NCBI GenBank assembly: GCA_949126835.1
Contig: OX421500.1
Location: forward strand, 25,491,231 to 25,555,230
Direction of reading: 5' to 3'
DNA from: Anisus vortex
Lineage: Eukaryota; Mollusca; Gastropoda; Planorbidae
Length of the DNA stretch: 64,000 nucleotides
Part shown: positions 23,476 through 35,214 of the stretch, piece by piece
Layout of the letters: each line of letters starts with the position of its first letter
Numbering within the stretch: the first letter of the stretch is position 1
Position numbers and translations under genes: made by a program
Notes under the pieces: model-generated
Told to the model about the DNA's origin: nothing
The model's database searches: none
The model's input: only the letters and a program-made list of their open reading frames with translations

Positions 23476-24340
23476 CGAAGAGGGGCCTAAAGGAAAGAGA
23501 GGGAACCAGGGGGCTATGATTGATATGTGCAACTCCGTTGGTACATAGAGCTACCTGGACAGATCAGTTACCAAAAATACTAAGACCAAAACTAAAACTC
23601 ATTGATTAATTAATAAACAAAACATAAATCACTACAACACAAAAACAACTATTAAATGAACAAATTTATTTTAAAGCATTACACAACAATACGTTTATTT
23701 TCATGATACTAAAATAAAATTCATAGCTTGTTCCCCAATTACACTTACTTTCAAATGCACTACTTTAACTTAATAAACAAAACTACCATAAACCTCAACA
23801 TCACATCTACCTCAACTCTACACGACTCATTTACTTAGCATCTCCTAGAAATGTACACTATCAACCTACTGGTCATTGAAGACATAAGCAAGAAGAATAT
23901 TTCACGTCAAACTCTATGCCTCAAAAAAATATAATAACTATTCACGCAAGGTTTAAACATAAAGCCATACAAAACAATACAAATATTCAATTACTAATAC
24001 TTTTAGCAAAACAATTCCTAATCCAGAATTTAAAAAAAATAAAAAAATGTCTACCCTATTCTAAAACTAACCATTTGTAAACCTAAAGAAAAGACCAATG
24101 TATTAACCGACCTGTAAGTGTAATTAAAAAAATAGTTAACATTAAACATTATAATAACAATATATAAATGGCATATTAATTCAATTAATTAAACCAAGTC
24201 AGAGATCAAAGGTAGCCAACATAGCCGCCATTACCCAATACAATTACACAGGATCCAGACAAGAAATTATCTCTCTATATATTTGTATATTCAACCAGAC
24301 CTGATGGTAGGCCTATCATATAAAATATACACATTAGCAT
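23476..24340. other. A/C-rich unrecognised DNA
   Basis: Present in block B but not at the equivalent place in block C, so probably inserted. The plus strand is unusually A/C-rich. No reading frame or termini recognised. Confidence 0.35.
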
Positions 24341-24344
24341 AGTA

Positions 24345-24690
24345 TTATCTTATCTTATACATTACAGACGCTCTTTCTATAAAGAAGATTATTGCGTCCT
24401 ACGCTCATCCGTGGTCCGAGTCTAGTCTTGCATTTTTATTAATGTTTTAAATGATGTTAAGTTACTGGTTTTCCTGGTTTGTTCAGGTAACCCATACCAT
24501 GCCCGAATGCCACTCGGGAAGAAAGAGTACTTACATGCATTTGTTCTCGCATAAGGGACAAGGAAAGTGTTTTTGTCTTTATGGACGCAAGGTAAATAAA
24601 CCAGATGGACTAGAACTCAATTTACAGCCCCAGCCTGAACATATTAGGGACCATAACAAACTCAATTTAATAGAACAATCAAAACTAAAA
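24345..24690 (-). mobile_element. Jockey/CR1-type LINE 3' end, antisense
   Basis: Reverse complement of the end of the LINE at 9556-10545. Shared words include attattgcgtcctacgctca and acaaggaaagtgtttttgtc, and the GATAA-type tail. The antisense protein ends with the conserved SGIRAW-type region. Confidence 0.85.
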
Positions 24691-24760
24691 TACAAATACA
24701 TGACAAAATGAAATGTACTTTTTTTGTTAAACAATAAAATCTAAAAAAGCTTAACTGAAG

Positions 24761-25018
24761 CCGGCTGGCCTAGCGGTTAGCTCACCAGACTGTCAACCAA
24801 AAAACCACTTGACACGTCGCGGGTTCGAGCCCCGCCACCGGCAGATCCCTGTCGCCCTACAGGAGTTTTGGGACTAGATGACGTTAATATTGAGTTGTTA
24901 TCACATGCGCTTAACCGGCAGCAGTGAAACCTCTCACAGATTAATAGTCTTCTAGAGCGCACTGAGCATGCTAAAATAGCGTGGATAGAAGCGCTATATA
25001 AATTACCATTACCATTAC
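24761..25018 (+). mobile_element. tRNA-derived SINE, apparently full length, with LINE-matching tail
   Basis: The head has an A-box region (tggcctagcggttag, 24766-24780) and a B box (gggttcgagcc, 24821-24831), then a body, then a tail from 24957 (gcgcactgagcatgct ... gcgctatata) ending in (ccatta)n. The tail matches the 3' end of the LINE at 37805-39200 (position 39129 on), so that LINE family probably mobilised it. Partial relatives: 10950, 14262 (antisense), 27397, 51690, 60493 (antisense). Confidence 0.88.
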
Positions 25019-25029
25019 AACTAAACACT

Positions 25030-26140
25030 ACAGCTACACTAAACTATAGATACATTTCTAAAAAAAAAGAAATTTTCTACCGACTAATAATAATTACAGA
25101 GCCCAAGGAAAATCCTACCCTGAATTATTAAACGAAAACTGACCAGCACAAGCATAAAGATAGGATTTTTACATATAAAATTACAACGTAAATGTTATCC
25201 GAATACCATTCCATACATTTAACTACTTAGTATCAAGTGTTTATAAACAACAAACAGACAATTAAAGAAACAGAAGAACACATTAAATGCTACAAATTCG
25301 TGTTCTTACAGTATTAGCTCAACGATATTGCAAAAAAACTTTATTATAGACAGTTGATGTTTTTCCTCCCATTCAACTTGTCAACTTGAATTTATTTCAC
25401 TGACTGGCTGTAACCATCAGTAGTTGATTTAGTCTCTGAAATATATTTTGTTGTGTTGCCTTTTTGTCTAGAGTTGCCATAGCGATTACATGTCAACAAT
25501 CTAATCAGTTCATTTCTACAGAGAGAAAGGAATATATGAGACACGTTGTTATAACAACAAAACAAATATTAGCATAGACATTTTCTTTTTTTTAAATATT
25601 TATTACGATCTTATGTGTCTAAAAAATGGATTAACATTCCGAATCTTAAGTCCAGGCTGTAATGATATAAAGGTGTGAATCAAGGGTAAGGGTATACAAG
25701 GACCCTGTCTAAGATTAGCATCATATGGCACGCTGATAGGGTTATGTGGATGTTATGCTCATTTAGCCTAAATTATAAGAACTTCTGTTTTCTTTAAATA
25801 CTAATGTCAAATCAAACAAATGTACATTTTATCTAATGTATGCAGCAAGTTAAGTAATCAGTCTCTAAAATCTAGAATCTCTTATAAGATTTGTATAGGA
25901 GATAAAAGACTATGATATGTCCAAATGAGTTCCTTTAATGTATTTTGATTTATTCATCATCTAAACATGTATACTTTAATCTCAGATGAAATTAACACTC
26001 TTGTTGATATTGTTGAATGTATATGATCATTTGATTTCCAGTCAAAAGTTTCAATTTCTACACTTAAATCTCCCTAGTGTTTAAAAAAACTTTAGCTACC
26101 AATACTCGATGTTCGACAACGTACATAAACAATCATTTGA
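25030..26140. other. Duplicated 3' flank of GPCR copy 1; no gene seen
   Basis: Aligns with 48610-50110 downstream of copy 2 (for example, ccattccatacatttaacta and tgaaatatattttgttgtgt). Position 25992-25995 is the empty TTAA site for the MITE at 49908. Confidence 0.6.
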
Positions 26141-26144
26141 GAGC

Positions 26145-26937
26145 CGAGATATTATACTAGGTTAGAAGACATAGTCACGAGATATTATACTAAGATAGAA
26201 GACATAGTCACGAGATATTACACTAGGATAGAAGACATAGTCACGAGATATTTTACTAGAATAGAAGACATAGTCACGAGATATTATACTAGGATAGAAG
26301 ACATAGTCACGACATATTATACTAGGATAGAAGACATAGTCACGAGATATTATACTAGGATAGAAGACATAGTCACGAGATATTATACTAGGATAGAAGA
26401 CATAGTCACGAGATATTATACTAGGATAGAAGACATAGTCACGAGATATTATACTAGGATAGAAGACATAGTCGCGAGATATTATTCTAGGATAGAATAC
26501 ATAGTCGCGAGATATTATACTAGGATAGAAAACATAGTCACGAGATATTATACTAGGATAGAAGAGATAGTCACGAGATATTATACTAGGATAGAAGACA
26601 TAGTCACGAGATATTATACTAGGATAGAAGAGATAGTCACGAGATATTATACTAGGATAGAAGACATAGTCACGAGATATTATACTAGGATAGAAGACAT
26701 AGTCACGAGATATTATACTAGGATAGAAGAGATAGTCACGAGATATTATACTAGGATAGAAGACATAGTCACAAGATATTATACTAGGATAGAAGACATA
26801 GTCACGAGATATTATACTAGGATAGAAGACATAGTCACGAGATATTATACTAGGATAGAAGACATAGTCACGAGATATTATACTAGGATAGAAGACATAG
26901 TCACGAAATATTATACTAGGATAGAAGACATAGTCAT
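26145..26937. repeat. 33-bp minisatellite, about 24 copies
   Basis: Unit runs gagatattatactaggatag then aagacatagtcac. Starts about 30 bp beyond the stop codon of GPCR copy 1. Block C has no array at the equivalent place (50110-50195). No spacers, so not CRISPR. Confidence 0.97.
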
Positions 26938-26965
26938 TTAGGCCATTGCCAGTACAATGTATTTA

Positions 26966-27202
26966 TCAAAGACTACTATTGAATAAACGCACTGACCTAA
27001 ACTTGTGGGCCGCAGTTATGTAGAGAAAAAAGTTGGCAGCACTGTTGTAGACCTTGAAAACTGAAAATGTATTTATCATGATAACACTAGCCCTCGTTCC
27101 GTACTCATCAGTTGCAATAAAAATTCTGTAGTACTGATATAATATATCTGGCATGACACATATAAACAAACAGATGGAGTTGGCTATCAACATCCTGTTT
27201 AT
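26966..27202 (-). CDS. GPCR copy 1, exon 7 (TM6-TM7, stop)
   Basis: Acceptor tttactttcag at 27203-27205. 78 codons plus stop. Includes TM6 (ICLFICVMP), ECL3, TM7 (YNSAANFFLY) and a very short tail (FRSVRLF). 237 bp, same length as in copy 2. Confidence 0.88.
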   Translation of the reverse strand: MNRMLIANSICLFICVMPDILYQYYRIFIATDEYGTRASVIMINTFSVFKVYNSAANFFLYITAAHKFRSVRLFNSSL

Positions 27203-30200
27203 CTGAAAGTAAATCATGCATATGAATTTCTAAATAGTTAAAAATATTTTACAAGTAAATTAGATTATTTATTTCTTTTTTTAATCATAAATTAACAACA
27301 TTGACACTATCATTACAATTTGACGCAATACAACTTTTTGGCACATAGCAATTTTTAAATATCCAATTTGGATCGCTTTTGTTGGATATTAGTTTTACAG
27401 ACGTTCCTTCTAGATAAAGAATTATTACGTCCACTAGGCCCAAAACTCCTGCATGGTGACAAGGATCGGCAGGGATAAAACCCGGCGCCTGTAGCAAACA
27501 CTTCTCCCATTGCCCTTACTCCATTCTAGTGCCGTACATGCAACTAAAGTATATCGCAAACTAATTGTTTGTCCATTGGTTTGCCTAGATATTGTCTAGT
27601 TTAACAACATGGACATTAAATCATTGACATAGAAGGCCAAACTTTGTGTTAAAAGGACTTTTATTTTAAAAACTAAAAATGTATAAACACTTTAATACAT
27701 TGTAATACAAAATATTTCTTTCTATCCATTTGTTCTATTTTCTTTTTTCTGTAGTATTCTTCATGACCCAGTCTATTACTAGCAGAAAGAGAAATGGTGA
27801 AAGTAGACAGCCCTGCCGAATACATTTGAAAACAAAATATTTAGAAAACATATTTTTACTTACTTGTCTTTGTTGTTTTCTTTTTTCTTTACTTTGTGTT
27901 TCTGACATTGCCTTCTGTAATTTTCTAGCTACGACAAGACGTCTGACTATCAATACATTCAACACAGCAAGGAGAAAAAATGGCAGCAACACTAGGATCG
28001 TTGTTTGGATGTAGGATTCATAAACCCTGGTTAATACATTAATACATTTAGTATTCAAATTATAGAGTATAATGTGGAACTGGGGAAACAAATGCCCATG
28101 ATTAATACACTGTCAGTCAAAGATTAAAGGCCTGCCATTCATAGATTAATACACTGTCAGTCAAAGATTAAAGGCCTGCCATTCATAGATTAATACAGTG
28201 TCAGTCTAAGATTAAAGAACTGCCATTCACAGATTAATACAGTGTCAGTCTAAGATTAAATGCCTGCCATTCATAGATTAATACAGTGTCAGTCAAAGAT
28301 TAAAGGCCTGCCATTCATAGATTAATAAACTGTCAGTCAAAGATTAAATGCCTGCCATTCATAGATTAATAAACTGTCAGTCAAAGATTAAATGCCTGCC
28401 ATTCATAGATTAATACAGTGTCAGTCTAAGATTAAATGCCTGCCATTCATAGATTAATACAGTGTCAGTCAAAGATTAAAGAACTGCCATTCATAGATTA
28501 ATACAGTGTCAGTCAAAGATTAAAGAACTGCCATTTACAGATTAATATATTGTAAATCAAATATTAAGGAACTGCCATTCACAGATTAATATATTGTAAA
28601 TAAAATATTAAGGAACTGCCATTCACAGATTAATGCACTGTCAATCAAAGATTGGTACACAGTCAGTCTAGATTCATGCATTCTCAGCTAAACATTACTC
28701 TACGTAAACGTTTATATATCACAAAATTATATAGCTAATCGTTCATAATGAATCTGATGTCTTGTATAAATAATTGACTTGGTCTTTAAACATAGCACAA
28801 ACCACACGATCGATATACAACATAGAGATGTTAACTTACAGTCCCCATAGGTATGAATATTTTGCTCTCAGTACACAGGATCTGTACCCATTGACTCTGT
28901 AAACTTCAGGTATATACATAGACATACTAAGAGATATTGTCAGGCAAACGGTAACACCAAGTACTGGAATAAAAAACAAACATAAAAAGAGCATTACTTG
29001 AAGAATACGGTTAATAATGGTAGGGTATATACATGGTCTCGTGGTAGGCAGCTGGTTTGCTATTATGAAGATTATGTTTTGAGAAAATTATTCTCAGACG
29101 CCTACAAAAAAAGGCAGAAGCGCTGAGGATGCTATATTATTCATGTTAGATAGACACCATCTGGAAACGCCGAAGAATTACGCTCGAATACTCTTCGTTG
29201 ACTTTTCATCTGCCTTCAATACCATCCAACCATCCAACCACACCTTATGATACAGAAACTATTTGCTTTAAATGTCAGTCAACGCATCCAAGCCTGGGTC
29301 AGGCAATTTTCGATACACCGCCCTTAATTTGTCAGAGTAGAGGGATGTAACTTTCAAATAAGAGAAATAAGCACTGGAGCGCCTCAAGGGTGTACACAAT
29401 TTCTATACACAATTTACACCAATGACATTCGAAGATCTGCAATCGACAGAGTATCGTTAATCAAATACGCAGATGACACAGCCATTGTCTGCCTTGTTTC
29501 CATTGACGACAGTCTCTTTTTAAAGGACGACTTCAGATTTCTACAAATGGTGCGGAGAGAACTACCTGATATTGAATATCACAATAACGAAAAAGAAATG
29601 ATTGTAGACTTTCGGAAGGAAAAACATAAGGTGACTGATTTACAAATACCAAACAATAGATTAAGTCTCGCAATATAAATATCTTGGCGTCACAATCACT
29701 GACAAACTGACTTGGTCTGACCACTGACAAAGCCTCTGTAAGAAAATCCACCAAAGACTTTTCTGTCTTAGTAAACTAAAAACATTTCATATAGAGAAAT
29801 CCATTATGTCTCTATATAATTCAGCAACTGATGTTGCATCATCACCTTCGCAATGACCTGCTGGTATTGTAATTGAACGCCGGATAGACGGCCTAATAAA
29901 CAAAGCCTCTCGTACGACACAGACACAATTAATATCTCATGTAGATCTATTCAATTCAAGGTGCCTGTCTATGATCGATAAAATCCTTCAAAATGTTACA
30001 CACCCAATTCACGATATCTAGTCGAAGTGGTCGGCTTCTTTCAATAAGGGCAAGAACAGATAGATTTAATAACTATTTTGTTCCACTTTCAGTGAGAATC
30101 TTTCAAACGAATCATCGTAGTGGTTGATAAATGATATAACTTTAGAGCTAAGCCATCCCAAGACCTCGAAAGTGAAGGTAACAAATCTTCTACTTACTTG

Positions 30201-33200
30201 ATCTTTTGACGGTACACCATTGATTCATTTTTAAAGGAAACTGGACAGCAATAAATCTTTCAAATGTTAGACCAACTACATACAGGTAGGAAGTGAAATT
30301 GCAGCTTGATGCCACAATATAGAAAAGTCTGCAGGACCAATCTTCCCAAGATTCTTGGCTTGAACCACTTGTAGTAACTGCCCTTCCATATGCAAATCTT
30401 ATGACTAGATTTAGTAAATCTGTTGAACAATGTAAACAGACTATATTGATGGTGGGGCCAGACATTATAGCTATGGGTCAGACACAATATATAGTGGGTC
30501 AGACACGATATATAGTGGGTCAGACACGATATATAGTGGGTCAGACACGATATATAGTGGGTCAGACACGATATATAGTGGGACAGGCACGATATATAGT
30601 GGGTCAGACACGATATATAGTGGGTCAGACACGATATATAGTGGGTCAGACACGATATATAGTGGGTCAGACACGATATATAGTGGGTCAGACACGATAT
30701 ATAGTGGGTCAGACACGATATATAGTGGGTCAGACACGATATATAGTGGGTCAGACACGATATATAGTGGGTCAGACACGATATATAGTGGGTCAGACAC
30801 GATATATAGTGGGTCAGACACGATATATAGTGGGTCAGACACGATATATAGTGGGTCAGACACGATATATAGTGGGTCAGACACGATATATAGTGGGTCA
30901 GACACGATATATAGTGGGTCAGACACGATATATAGTGGGTCAGACACGATATATAGTGGGTCAGACACGATATATAGTGGGTCAGACACGATATATAGTG
31001 GGGACAGGCACGATATATAATGGTGAGGGACACGACAGACATTATAGATAGATAGTGGAGACAGACACGATACATAGTGGGACAGAAACGGTAAATAGTA
31101 GGGAAAGACATGCTATATAGCGGGACAGAAATGGTAAATAGAACCCGTGGGGACAGACACTATTGATATTGTTGCTAGACTTGATACTTGATAGATAGTA
31201 AAATCCGACATGATAGATATTGGCGACAGTCGTGTTAGAAAGGGAATAAACAAGTTCTATATAGACAGATAGTTAGATACATACATAGATAAATATACAT
31301 AGATTGATAAATTGATAGATTTATACCTGTAAATGCTAGGGCAATGAGCCAGATAATGGATGAATTGAATGGCCTCATTTTAATCAAAATCATTAATGTC
31401 AGCAAGTTGCCAGGAATTCCGGAAGCATATGCAATATATGTGCCGTAGGAGACAAAATAATCAGTAGCTGTGGAATATTAAGAAGTGGTAAACGATTTAA
31501 ACCTACTAAATATTGATCTATTGTATTGTCTTTATGGTATACATAGATAGAGTTAAGATGGACATAACAAACTTTGACTAGAGTGAAACCGAACCAAACA
31601 AACTTAGACGAGAGTGAAACTGGAGCTAACAAATTTAGACTAGATTGAAACTGGACCAACAAACTTAGACGAGAGTGAAACTGGAGCTAACAAATTTAGA
31701 CTAGAATGAAGCTGGACCAAACAAACTTTGACTAGAGTGAAACCGAACCAAACAAACTTAGACGAGAGTGAAACTGGAGCTAACAAATTTAGACTAGATT
31801 GAAACTGGACCAAACAAACTTTGACTAGAGTGAAACTGGAGCCAACTAATTTAGACTAGAGTGAAGCTGGGACCAACAAACTCATACCAGAGAAGCCGGC
31901 GTTAACAAATTTATAATAGCGTTAAGCTGGTGCTAACAAACTTTGACTAAAGTGAAGCTGGAGCTAATAAACTTTCTCTAGACTGAAGCTGGAGCTAACA
32001 AACTTTCTCTAGAGTGAAGCTGGAGCTAACAAACTTTCACTTGAGTGAAGCTGGAGCTAACAAACTTTCACTTGAGTGAAGCTGGTGCTAACAAACTTTC
32101 ACTGGAGCTGACAAACTTTGACCAGAGTGAAACTGGAGCGCATAAAATTACCAGAGTGAAATTGAAGCTAACAAATTTAGACTATAGTGAAGCTGGACCT
32201 AGCAAACGTTGTCTAGAATGAAGCTGAAGCTAACTAATAGACTAGAGAGAAGCTGGAGCTAACAAATTTATACTAGCGTAAAGCTGGTACTAACAAACTT
32301 TGTCTAGAGTGAAGCTGGAGCTAATAAATTTAGACTAGAGTGAAGCTGGAGCCAACAAACTTTGATTAGAGTGAAGCAGGAGATAACTTTGATTAGAATG
32401 AAGCAGGAGCTAACAAATTTTGTCTAGAGTGAAGCTGAAGCTAAAAGAACTTTGTCTTGAGTGAAGCTGTGGCTAACAAATTTAGACTTGAGTGAAGCTG
32501 GCGCTAACAAATTTAGACGAGTGAAGCTGGAGCTAACAAACTTTGACCAGAGTGAAGCTGGAGCTAACAAACTTAGACTAGAGTGAAGCTAATAGACTAT
32601 CTAATATACATTTTATAAAATTTTCCTAGATAATATTAAATTTAGATAATTGTCACAAGGTTTCATTGGATCGTAAAATTCACATATTGAATAAGCCCAG
32701 TGGAAATGTTAAAACCCACCAATCAAAAGAGGGTCACAGAAAGGAACAATCCAAGGATAGCATCGTGCTGTGGTTTCCAGAACTGAAGACAGAGTTGTAC
32801 TTTCATCTAAAAACATAATTGGGAGAAGATAATTAATTCGTGAATACTTATTAAAATCATCGCTATGCAAGAAAATATTTAACATGTAATTGCCTTTTTA
32901 AAGTAAAATATCTAATACTTTAGTGTAGTGGGAAAATATTACTTAAAACATGTTTATTTTGTGTAAAAATATAATTTATAACGCGATACCATAACGATTT
33001 AACAGGTTTTTGTAGTGCAAAAATATAATTTATAACATGTGAATTTAGTGTACAATAAATATACTTCATATAAATGTTACTATGGAGTAAAAATATACTT
33101 TTTATAAAGGTTACTTTAGCTTTATTTAATTTTTTACATTGTATTTGGTAGTGGAGACATAGCTTGGTATTGTGTTGGCCATACAATCTCTCTGTATTCT

Positions 33201-34261
33201 AGGAAAGGTCTCAATTCAAACGCTAACACCAATAGATACGAAAAAAGATTATAATAGAAAAAAAAGACATTTGTTTTTAAAATCACTACACAAAATAAAT
33301 TATTGTTGTTTTAATCATGTATATTAACTTCGCAAAACTGTCTTTGTATGTGTCTGTTTCTCTCCGCAAAATATTCGAAAGGCTAACTGACCGGCTTCCC
33401 ATCATTAGAGTGAGCTAAAATTTTACACTTAGAAATTAAACTGATGACAACACATTCTATCAAAATTTCAAATCTATAAATAGAGCAACACTAGCTTTGG
33501 TCTCATGGAATTGAAAACGAAAAACACAGGGGACATTATAAAGTTTATTTCTAATGAATGGAAGGAAAATGGAATTTAACTAGACCTACAATGATGAGAT
33601 TCTTCAAACCAATGTGTTTATGGAAACTATACAAGACGATAACAAAAGACTCTTTTTAAATTACATGTACTTATTTTTTTATTTAAAAAAAAACAAGATA
33701 ATCCAAGAGATGTTTTAAACTGTGCATTCAATTTAGGCTACTTTCTTGTATAAACACGTGCATTCTTTAGGCTTCCGTTTGCTATTTCTATAGTTGGATT
33801 TAACTACGGCTGGTCTGTACTCAACTCTTATGCTTGATTTGGATCTGCAGATAGTGAATCATGCAGTACCACAACTGGGCGTGGTAATTTTTCGGTTTTA
33901 GCCTCTAGTGCGGACTCAATGGCAATGTTGCCAACTGTGTCGAATTAAATTTATTAAAAGGCCAAGCGTATCATGCCGAATTGAAGGGCCTTAGATGTCA
34001 AAACAACCCAAGGCGCCGCTTCAAAAGTATTAATAAGAAATATTCAATTAGTGTAGGATTCTGAAATGAAAGATTTAAAATGTGTAGGCCTAAACAATGT
34101 GTGTACAGATGTGTGTTGAAACGTGTGTAAAACAATAAATCATGCATTCTTGTGGATTGATCCTTAAACAAAAAGTTAGCAGAAAATTCCTTTCAGCTAA
34201 TTACAAATTCATAAATGACCTACTTACCAAAGTGTATGGTAAAATTGTCTGTAGAATTCAT
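26966..34261 (-). CDS. GPCR copy 1: class A (rhodopsin-like) receptor, seven coding exons, one phase break
   Basis: Exons on the minus strand: 34261-34228, 32806-32720, 31467-31327, 30419-30198, 28963-28840, 28079-27864, 27202-26966. All junctions have GT donors and AG acceptors. Phases agree (1,1,1,1) up to exon 5, which ends in phase 2 while exon 6 is open only from phase 0. The summed length is 1061 nt, one base short of a 353-residue protein. The N terminus has two N-glycosylation sites and a Cys pair. TM1 has GN; TM2 has LAFTDLL (D2.50); TM3 is preceded by WSC and ends in ERF in place of DRY; TM4 lacks the usual Trp; ECL2 has a Cys; TM5 has LLPFF; the third loop is rich in Lys/Arg/Gln; TM6 has CVMP; TM7 has NSAANFFLY for NPxxY. 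This is typical of mollusc peptide- or chemosensory-type receptors. Ligand unknown. Either one base was lost (pseudogene or assembly error) or a tiny exon is unseen. Confidence 0.85.
27397..27525 (-). repeat. SINE-related fragment in intron 6 of copy 1
   Basis: Shares ttctagataaaga, ttacgtccactaggccca and ctcctgcatgg with 60493-60560. B-box region decayed (antisense ggttttatccctgcc). Confidence 0.5.
27722..27835 (-). mobile_element. RTE-type LINE reverse-transcriptase shard in intron 6
   Basis: Minus strand reads IRQGCLLSPFLFLLVIDWVMK, the strongly conserved RT block of RTE-like LINEs. It lies about 30 bp beyond the exon 6 donor and is accidentally in frame with the unspliced exon. Confidence 0.82.
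27864..28079 (-). CDS. GPCR copy 1, exon 6 (TM5 and third cytoplasmic loop)
   Basis: Acceptor gtttccccag at 28080-28089, donor CAA|GTAAGT at 27858-27863. 216 bp, 72 codons from FHIILYN to KQQRQ. TM5 is ILVLLPFFLLAVLNVLIV. Open only if read from phase 0, whereas exon 5 ends in phase 2; 217 bp would be needed. Absent from copy 2. Confidence 0.82.
28101..28650. repeat. 44-bp minisatellite in intron 5 of copy 1, about 12 copies
   Basis: Unit contains attcatagattaatacagtg then tcagtcaaagattaaaggcc. The array starts about 20 bp upstream of the exon 6 acceptor. Copy 2 has about 6 units at 54765-55035. Confidence 0.96.
28840..28963 (-). CDS. GPCR copy 1, exon 5 (TM4 and second extracellular loop)
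   Basis: Acceptor tattccag, donor ACT|GTAAGT. 124 bp; the first two bases complete an Ile codon from exon 4. TM4 is LGVTVCLTISLSMSMY. The loop contains the Cys (GYRSC) expected to pair with WSC before TM3. Ends YSYLWG plus two bases. Confidence 0.85.
29070..30130 (+). mobile_element. CR1/L2-like LINE fragment in intron 4 of copy 1
   Basis: Broken frames on the plus strand give ILFVDFSSAFNTIQ, NYLILNIT, MIVDFRKE and the C-terminal SGRLLSIRAR-type region. Opposite in strand to the host gene. Relatives at 13022-14225 (antisense) and 59890-60925. Absent from the equivalent intron of copy 2 (55289-55647). Confidence 0.78.
30198..30419 (-). CDS. GPCR copy 1, exon 4 (TM2-TM3, ERF motif)
   Basis: Acceptor attgttcaacag, donor TCAA|GTAAGT. 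222 bp. The first two bases complete the Asp of TM2. Includes VIRFAYG, the first extracellular loop with WEDWSC, TM3 (SYLYVVGLTFERFIAV) and the second cytoplasmic loop. Confidence 0.88.
30471..31020. repeat. 21-bp minisatellite in intron 3 of copy 1, about 26 copies
   Basis: Unit acacgatatatagtgggtca plus g, very homogeneous, with a degenerate margin to about 31140. Long frames on both strands are repeat artefacts. The same site in copy 2 (55890-56070) has only diverged units. Confidence 0.97.
31327..31467 (-). CDS. GPCR copy 1, exon 3 (TM1 to start of TM2)
   Basis: Acceptor atattccacag, donor ACAG|GTATAA. 141 bp, 46 codons plus split codons. TM1 contains YASGIPGNLLTLMILI with the conserved GN pair; it ends ALAFT, joining the Asp of exon 4. 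Confidence 0.87.
31550..32590. repeat. About 31-bp degenerate minisatellite in intron 2 of copy 1
   Basis: More than 30 imperfect units of gtgaagctggagctaacaaa plus ctttgactaga. Copy 2's intron 2 lacks the array and has a MITE instead. Confidence 0.95.
32720..32806 (-). CDS. GPCR copy 1, exon 2 (extracellular N terminus)
   Basis: Acceptor atgtttttag, donor ATTG|GTGGGT. 87 bp. Encodes a Ser/Thr-rich segment (ESTTLSSVLETT) and RCYPW..PFC. Phase 1 on both sides, matching exons 1 and 3. The donor is weaker than the others but is conserved in copy 2. Confidence 0.78.
34228..34261 (-). CDS. GPCR copy 1, exon 1 (start codon)
   Basis: ATG at 34261, peptide MNSTDNFTIHF, donor G|GTAAGTAGG. Two N-glycosylation sites. 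Intron 1 is about 1.4 kb, the same as in copy 2. ATG is preceded by cttcatttctacttag, a possible acceptor for an untranslated exon. Confidence 0.78.
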
Positions 34262-34377
34262 AGTGCCTAAGTAGAAATGAAGATATATACATTTAATTTG
34301 TAAAACTGTGAACAAATTCAAGAAGATTAGATTTACATATTTCTTTCACCTTCTTTAAGACCAACACCAGGTTCTAG

Positions 34378-34630
34378 TCTAGGATGTTTCCTCGTGTCTA
34401 GAGAGGTGCCCCTGGGCCTAGAGAGTGTCATAAGTCTAGAGGGTGTCCCTAGGTCTAGATCGTGTCCCTGAGTCTAGAGTAAGCCCCTGGGTCTAGTGCG
34501 TGTCCCTGAGTACAGAGTATGTTCTTAGGTCTAGATCGTGTCCCTGAGTCTAGAGTAAGCCCCTGGGTCTAGTGCGTGTCCCTGAGTATAGAGTATGTTC
34601 TTAGGTCTAGATCGTGTCCCTGAGTCTTTT
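34378..34630. repeat. About 20-bp tandem array (ctagagtaagcccctgggt type)
   Basis: Degenerate units built on gtctaga..gtgtccctgag. The matching array in block D is at 59157-59350. Block B has only one or two units near 16000. Confidence 0.88.
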
Positions 34631-34694
34631 CTGAAGTTTTCTACATTTTATAGTGTTCAAAAAATTATTTTATTTATTATTGTATATATATTAT

Positions 34695-34895
34695 AGAAGG
34701 TGGACGTCGGAGATGCCGTCAGAGGAGATGTTGGTTCGACAACATAAAATATTGGACAGGGCTGCAGTTGACTCAACTATTGACAACCGCTCAAGATTGG
34801 AAATATGAAGACAGTTGACTACTAAAGTGTCCATTAGCTCCCCAAACGACCACAACGGTCAAATGATAGATGATGATGATGATGACTATATTTAT
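34695..34895 (+). mobile_element. LINE 3' end with (GAT)n tail
   Basis: Reads RRCRQRRCWFDNIKYWTGL, QDWKYE and PLAPQTTTT, the typical C terminus of a common invertebrate LINE group, then (gat)n. A different family from its neighbours. Confidence 0.75.
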
Positions 34896-35214
34896 GTCAA
34901 TATGTTATTTAGTCATATTATATTATTTTTTAAGTATGACACTGACAGTCCACATTTGATCTAGACTCTTGAAATTGGAATTTAAAAAAACAAGTATCCC
35001 AAACTATTTACTATAAACATAATTTTATATAAAGGCAGCATCTCAATGAAGGGGAATATGCAGAAATCTGTACAAATGCAAAATAGGAAACTTTACTAGC
35101 GAACTAAAAAACATACATGTATGCTTATTACTTATTACGTCAGATTGTTGCTGTGAGACAGAAATCAAAGCTACAATCCCACAAGCTAAGAGTGCATTTA
35201 TGAAATGATAAAAA

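Noticed and set aside
24761..24840. tRNA gene
   Set aside because: A and B boxes are present, but the sequence does not fold into a sound cloverleaf and is followed by a SINE body and LINE-type tail. Other copies are all decayed repeats.
27735..28091. Single 118-residue exon on the minus strand
   Set aside because: Only 27864-28079 is receptor exon; the C-terminal part beyond the GTAAGT donor is an RTE RT shard in the intron.
26145..28650. CRISPR-like direct repeats (33-bp and 44-bp units)
   Set aside because: Units are contiguous with no unique spacers, in an intron-containing animal genome.
30260..31111. 283- and 216-residue repeat ORFs on both strands
   Set aside because: 21-bp minisatellite inside a GPCR intron; openness on both strands is a period-of-three artefact.
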